This document shows, piece after piece, positions 6,376 to 8,736 of a stretch of 8,736 nt of DNA (positions are counted from its first letter, which is position 1; the number at the start of each line of letters is the position of its first letter). This DNA comes from Actinomycetota bacterium (GTDB lineage Bacteria; Actinomycetota; Humimicrobiia; Humimicrobiales; Humimicrobiaceae). The notes beneath the pieces were generated by a model that had not been told where the DNA came from, ran no database searches, and saw only the letters and a program-made list of their open reading frames with translations. The stretch lies in the NCBI GenBank assembly GCA_003567835.1, contig PWYO01000210.1, positions 1 to 8,736 on the forward strand, read 5' to 3'. A program made the position numbers and the translations under genes.

Positions 6376-6380
6376 TCCTA

Positions 6381-6387
6381 AAGGAGG
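6381..6387 (+). promoter_or_regulatory. ribosome binding site of degV1
   Basis: AAGGAGG, full complement to the 3' end of 16S rRNA, four bases before the ATG at 6392. It fixes the start of degV1. Confidence 0.85.
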
Positions 6388-6391
6388 AATC

Positions 6392-7243
6392 ATGCATAAA
6401 ACTGCTATCATCACAGATAGCACATCTGATATTCCTGCAACACTTGCCAGCAAGCATGGCATAACCATGGTGCCTTTGACGGTTATTTTTGAAGACAAAA
6501 GCTTCAAAGATGACCGCAAAGAGCTGACCACCAGCCAGTTTTATGAAAAACTGCAGCAGTCCAAAAAGCTTCCCAAGACTGCCCAGCCTTCTCCGGGCGA
6601 TTTTATCAAAACCTACACCAAGCTTTTAGACCAGTATGACCATATCATCTCCATCCATATTTCAAAAAAAATGTCGGGCACTGTTGCCTCTGCGGAAATG
6701 GCCAAAAAAAAGTTTGCAGATGAAAAAATTGCCATCATTGATTCAGAACTGGTCCATATGCCTCTTGGTTTTTTGACTTTAAAAGCAGCAAAACTAGCCC
6801 AGCAGGGCAAAGATTTCCAACAGATTATAAGGGAAGTAAACCAATTTAAGGACAAGATTAAGGCTTTGTTTATCCCCAGAACACTGGAGTTTCTGCAAAA
6901 AGGAGGCAGGATTGGAAGGGCAAAATCACTGGTCGCCTCCCTGCTGGAAATAAAACCCGTACTGACTTTAAAATATGGAGAGGTATCCCAGTTTAAGACC
7001 GCCAGAAGGTGGAAACAAGCCAAAACCGAGTTGATAGAGTCCATGAAAAGCATGGTTGCCAACGGCCGTAAATTGACCGTTTCTGTGGCAGACTCTAATG
7101 CACCCCAAGACGGCCTGGAGATGAGAGAAAGAATTGAAAAGACTTTTGCGCCCAGACAAATTTTCAGGGTTGCGTTCGGCTGTGTGCTGGGCACACATAT
7201 CGGCCCTGGAGCCATAGGAATTACCTTTTATGAAGATTCATAA
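6392..7243 (+). CDS. DegV family protein (fatty-acid-binding, FakB-like), copy 1
   Basis: DegV/EDD-fold protein. Characterised members (FakB) bind a fatty acid and present it to the kinase FakA for phosphorylation, feeding exogenous fatty acids into phospholipids (family knowledge). The 283-residue length is typical. Visible marks are TDSTSD (8-13), TAQPSPGDF (63-71, the T/S-Q-P loop), KMSGTVASA (93-101, the SGT loop that contacts the carboxylate), EFLQKGGRIGRAK (166-178) and GTHIGPGA (267-274) with the conserved His. The start is set by a perfect ribosome binding site. It is followed after 24 bp by a paralogue, more than half identical by eye over its length, so this is a tandem duplication that has diverged. 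No FakA gene is in the window. Which fatty acid it binds cannot be told from sequence. Confidence 0.93.
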   Translation: MHKTAIITDSTSDIPATLASKHGITMVPLTVIFEDKSFKDDRKELTTSQFYEKLQQSKKLPKTAQPSPGDFIKTYTKLLDQYDHIISIHISKKMSGTVASAEMAKKKFADEKIAIIDSELVHMPLGFLTLKAAKLAQQGKDFQQIIREVNQFKDKIKALFIPRTLEFLQKGGRIGRAKSLVASLLEIKPVLTLKYGEVSQFKTARRWKQAKTELIESMKSMVANGRKLTVSVADSNAPQDGLEMRERIEKTFAPRQIFRVAFGCVLGTHIGPGAIGITFYEDS

Positions 7244-7256
7244 AATGACAAACAAT

Positions 7257-7263
7257 AAGGAGG
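7257..7263 (+). promoter_or_regulatory. ribosome binding site of degV2
   Basis: AAGGAGG four bases before the ATG at 7268, with the same layout as the degV1 site, which suggests the duplication included the translation start signal. Confidence 0.85.
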
Positions 7264-7267
7264 AAAC

Positions 7268-8125
7268 ATGCCAAAAATAGCACTTGTCACCGACAGTACT
7301 TCTGACCTGCCCAAAGACCAAGCGGAAAAATATCATATCACCGTGGTCCCCCTCACTGTCGCTTTCGGCAGCGATGAAACCTATGTTGATGACGGAAAAG
7401 AAATTACCCCTAAGCAGTTTTATGATAAGCTCAAGACGGCAAAAAAACTGCCAACATCCGCTCAGCCTACCCCTGCAGATTTCTTAAAGACCTATAAAGA
7501 TTTAATGGACCAAGGCTATGATACCATCATTTCCATACACATATCTGAGAAAATGTCCGGCACGCTGGCTTCAGCCCATGCCGCAAAAAAGCAATTAGAA
7601 GGCAAGGATATAGAAATCATTGATTCCTTAAATGTGCACATGCCCTGCGGGATTATTGTGCTCAAAGCAGCGCAGATGGCCCAAGAGGGAAAATCCAAAG
7701 ATGAAATACTCAAGAAGGTTCATGAAATGATTGCCAAGGTAAAAACCCTGTTTATCCCCAAAACATTGGAGTTTTTGCAAAAAGGCGGAAGAATCGGCAA
7801 AGCCAAGGGTTTGGTTGCTTCTCTTTTGGAAATCAAACCCATATTGACCATCGACGCAGGGGAAATATCCCAGTTTAAGACTACAAGAAGGTGGAAGCAG
7901 GCCAAAAAAGAGCTGATAAATTCCATGAAAGAAATGATTGAAAACCCCGAAAAACTGACCGTGATCGTATCGGACTCAGATAATGAAGAAGAAGGGGATC
8001 AGCTTGAAGAAACCATCAAAAATGAATTTAATCCCAAGGAAACCATGCGTGCGCATATCGGGGTTATTGTGGGCACCCATGTTGGACCGGGAACCATTGC
8101 TGCAGTATTCTTTGAAGAAGATTGA
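7268..8125 (+). CDS. DegV family protein (fatty-acid-binding, FakB-like), copy 2
   Basis: Second DegV paralogue of 285 residues. It keeps every motif of copy 1: TDSTSD (8-13), TSAQPTPADF (63-72), KMSGTLASA (95-103), EFLQKGGRIGKAK, the shared SLLEIKPxLT and ARRWKQAK/TRRWKQAK blocks, and GTHVGPGT (269-276). Differences cluster where the fatty acid tunnel and surface loops are expected, for example the HMPLGFLTL versus HMPCGIIVL segment. This fits two binding proteins with different chain preference, as known where a genome has several FakB proteins, but that is inference. Its charged C-terminal stretch (SDNEEEGDQLEE) is more acidic than in copy 1. Its TGA overlaps the TTG start of the next gene by 4 bp, indicating one operon. 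Confidence 0.93.
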   Translation: MPKIALVTDSTSDLPKDQAEKYHITVVPLTVAFGSDETYVDDGKEITPKQFYDKLKTAKKLPTSAQPTPADFLKTYKDLMDQGYDTIISIHISEKMSGTLASAHAAKKQLEGKDIEIIDSLNVHMPCGIIVLKAAQMAQEGKSKDEILKKVHEMIAKVKTLFIPKTLEFLQKGGRIGKAKGLVASLLEIKPILTIDAGEISQFKTTRRWKQAKKELINSMKEMIENPEKLTVIVSDSDNEEEGDQLEETIKNEFNPKETMRAHIGVIVGTHVGPGTIAAVFFEED

Positions 8126-8685
8126 GCCATAAACAAAAACTCAGAGCAATCATCCAAAAAAAGAGGAAAAACCTTTCTGCGCGGGAGAGGCAAAAGAAGA
8201 GCCGAGCTGCAGCAGAAAGGTTTTTCCGCTGCCCGCACTATAAGAATGCCAGTGCCATACTAGCATATTATCCGTTCAGGAGCGAAATAGATACCACCAT
8301 GGTCATTCAAAAAGCTTTATCTGACCATAAAAAGATCATGCTCCCCAAAGTGCATCAAAATAAATTGCAGCTTTTCTATACCCTGGATTTAAAAACACAG
8401 CTTCAAAAAGGAACCTATGGTATAATGGAACCTGTACAAAAAAAGTGTGTACCTGCAAAAATAGAAGATATTGATTTGGTTTTGGTGCCAGGGGTCGCAT
8501 TTGACCGCAATCTCAATCGATTGGGATACGGGGGCGGTTTTTATGACCGCCTGCTTGCCAGGCTCAGCCCGGAAGTAAAAAAGATTGTTTTATGTTTTCA
8601 TATTCAGCTTGTCCCCCAAGTCCCCACCCTGGACCATGATATAAAGGTAGACATGATCATAACGGAATCGGAGGAAATTGCTTAA
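8122..8685 (+). CDS. 5-formyltetrahydrofolate cyclo-ligase
   Basis: Cytoplasmic enzyme of folate one-carbon metabolism that converts 5-formyltetrahydrofolate to 5,10-methenyltetrahydrofolate using ATP (family knowledge). The 187 residues match the usual length. Marks are an N-terminal basic helix with KKSRAAAERF, YYPFRSEIDT (49-58), KGTYGIMEP (96-104), DLVLVPGVAFDRNLNRLG (118-135) and the ATP-binding GYGGGFYDRLL (135-145). The start is a TTG at 8122 inside the degV2 stop (TTGA), with only a weak GAAG upstream, so translation is probably coupled. No ATG near the N-terminus would keep the full family start. The next gene begins at its stop codon (TAATG). Confidence 0.93.
   Translation: MSHKQKLRAIIQKKRKNLSARERQKKSRAAAERFFRCPHYKNASAILAYYPFRSEIDTTMVIQKALSDHKKIMLPKVHQNKLQLFYTLDLKTQLQKGTYGIMEPVQKKCVPAKIEDIDLVLVPGVAFDRNLNRLGYGGGFYDRLLARLSPEVKKIVLCFHIQLVPQVPTLDHDIKVDMIITESEEIA
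8421..8426 (+). promoter_or_regulatory. weak candidate internal promoter (extended -10)
   Basis: TGGTATAAT inside the cyclo-ligase gene fits an extended -10 (TGnTATAAT), with no good -35. It could give extra transcription of the following glycosyltransferase gene, but it also simply encodes YGIM, a conserved stretch of the enzyme, so chance is the likelier reason. Confidence 0.15.
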
Positions 8686-8736
8686 TGGCCAAAAAGAATA
8701 AAATAGCCATATTGATACCGGCTTATAATGAAGAAA
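8685..8736 (+). CDS. family 2 glycosyltransferase, N-terminus only (runs off window)
   Basis: Only 17 codons are visible: MAKKNKIAILIPAYNEE. The IPAYNEE motif is the classic start of GT-A fold family 2 glycosyltransferases, which build polysaccharides or lipid-linked sugars. The ATG shares its A with the TAA of the cyclo-ligase gene (TAATG), and GGAGG lies 10 bases upstream. The donor, acceptor and subfamily cannot be judged from so short a piece. Confidence 0.8.
   Translation, partial: MAKKNKIAILIPAYNEE

Overview
The window looks like chromosomal DNA of a low-to-mid GC Gram-positive bacterium, most likely an anaerobic, Clostridia-like member of the Bacillota. The signs are full AAGGAGG ribosome binding sites, an AmaP-type alkaline-shock membrane anchor, tandem DegV fatty-acid-binding proteins, a lipoprotein solute-binding protein and a tRNA gene with encoded CCA. 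I cannot name the genus from the sequence. I see no phage genes, insertion sequences, CRISPR arrays or rRNA.

Left part (1-2881, minus strand). A UvrD/Rep-type superfamily 1 DNA helicase occupies 1-2229 and its frame is still open at the left edge. Its C-terminal part appears to change frame near an eight-base homopolymer at 236-243. Upstream of it (2230-2807) is a stretch without a convincing full-length gene. Its last part is a possible 45-codon ORF whose TGA overlaps the helicase ATG. A tRNA-Gly(CCC) gene lies at 2808-2881.

Middle part (2892-5784). The amaP-like gene (minus) lies 10 bp upstream of the tRNA and probably shares its transcript. It is divergent from a diacylglycerol-kinase-family lipid kinase gene (plus). 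The two share a 128-bp intergenic region with a palindromic ATTATAAT that could serve as a -10 box in both directions. The lipid kinase gene converges on a solute-binding lipoprotein gene (minus), and the two stop codons overlap by 4 bp.

Right part (5785-8736, plus strand). A good housekeeping-type promoter (TTGCCA, 17 bp, TACAAT) at 5845-5873 precedes about 500 bp with no convincing gene, then a tight cluster: degV1, degV2, 5-formyltetrahydrofolate cyclo-ligase, and the start of a family 2 glycosyltransferase. Gaps are 24 bp or less, or the stop and start codons overlap, so this looks like one operon. DegV proteins (fatty acid carriers in the FakA/FakB system) and the lipid kinase are both lipid-related, but no FakA kinase is present and a functional link is only inference.

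I did not find a clear undescribed system. The points most worth a second look are the helicase C-terminal frame change, the unexplained 2230-2807 stretch with its coupled small ORF, the 500-bp leader before degV1 and the tandem DegV pair.
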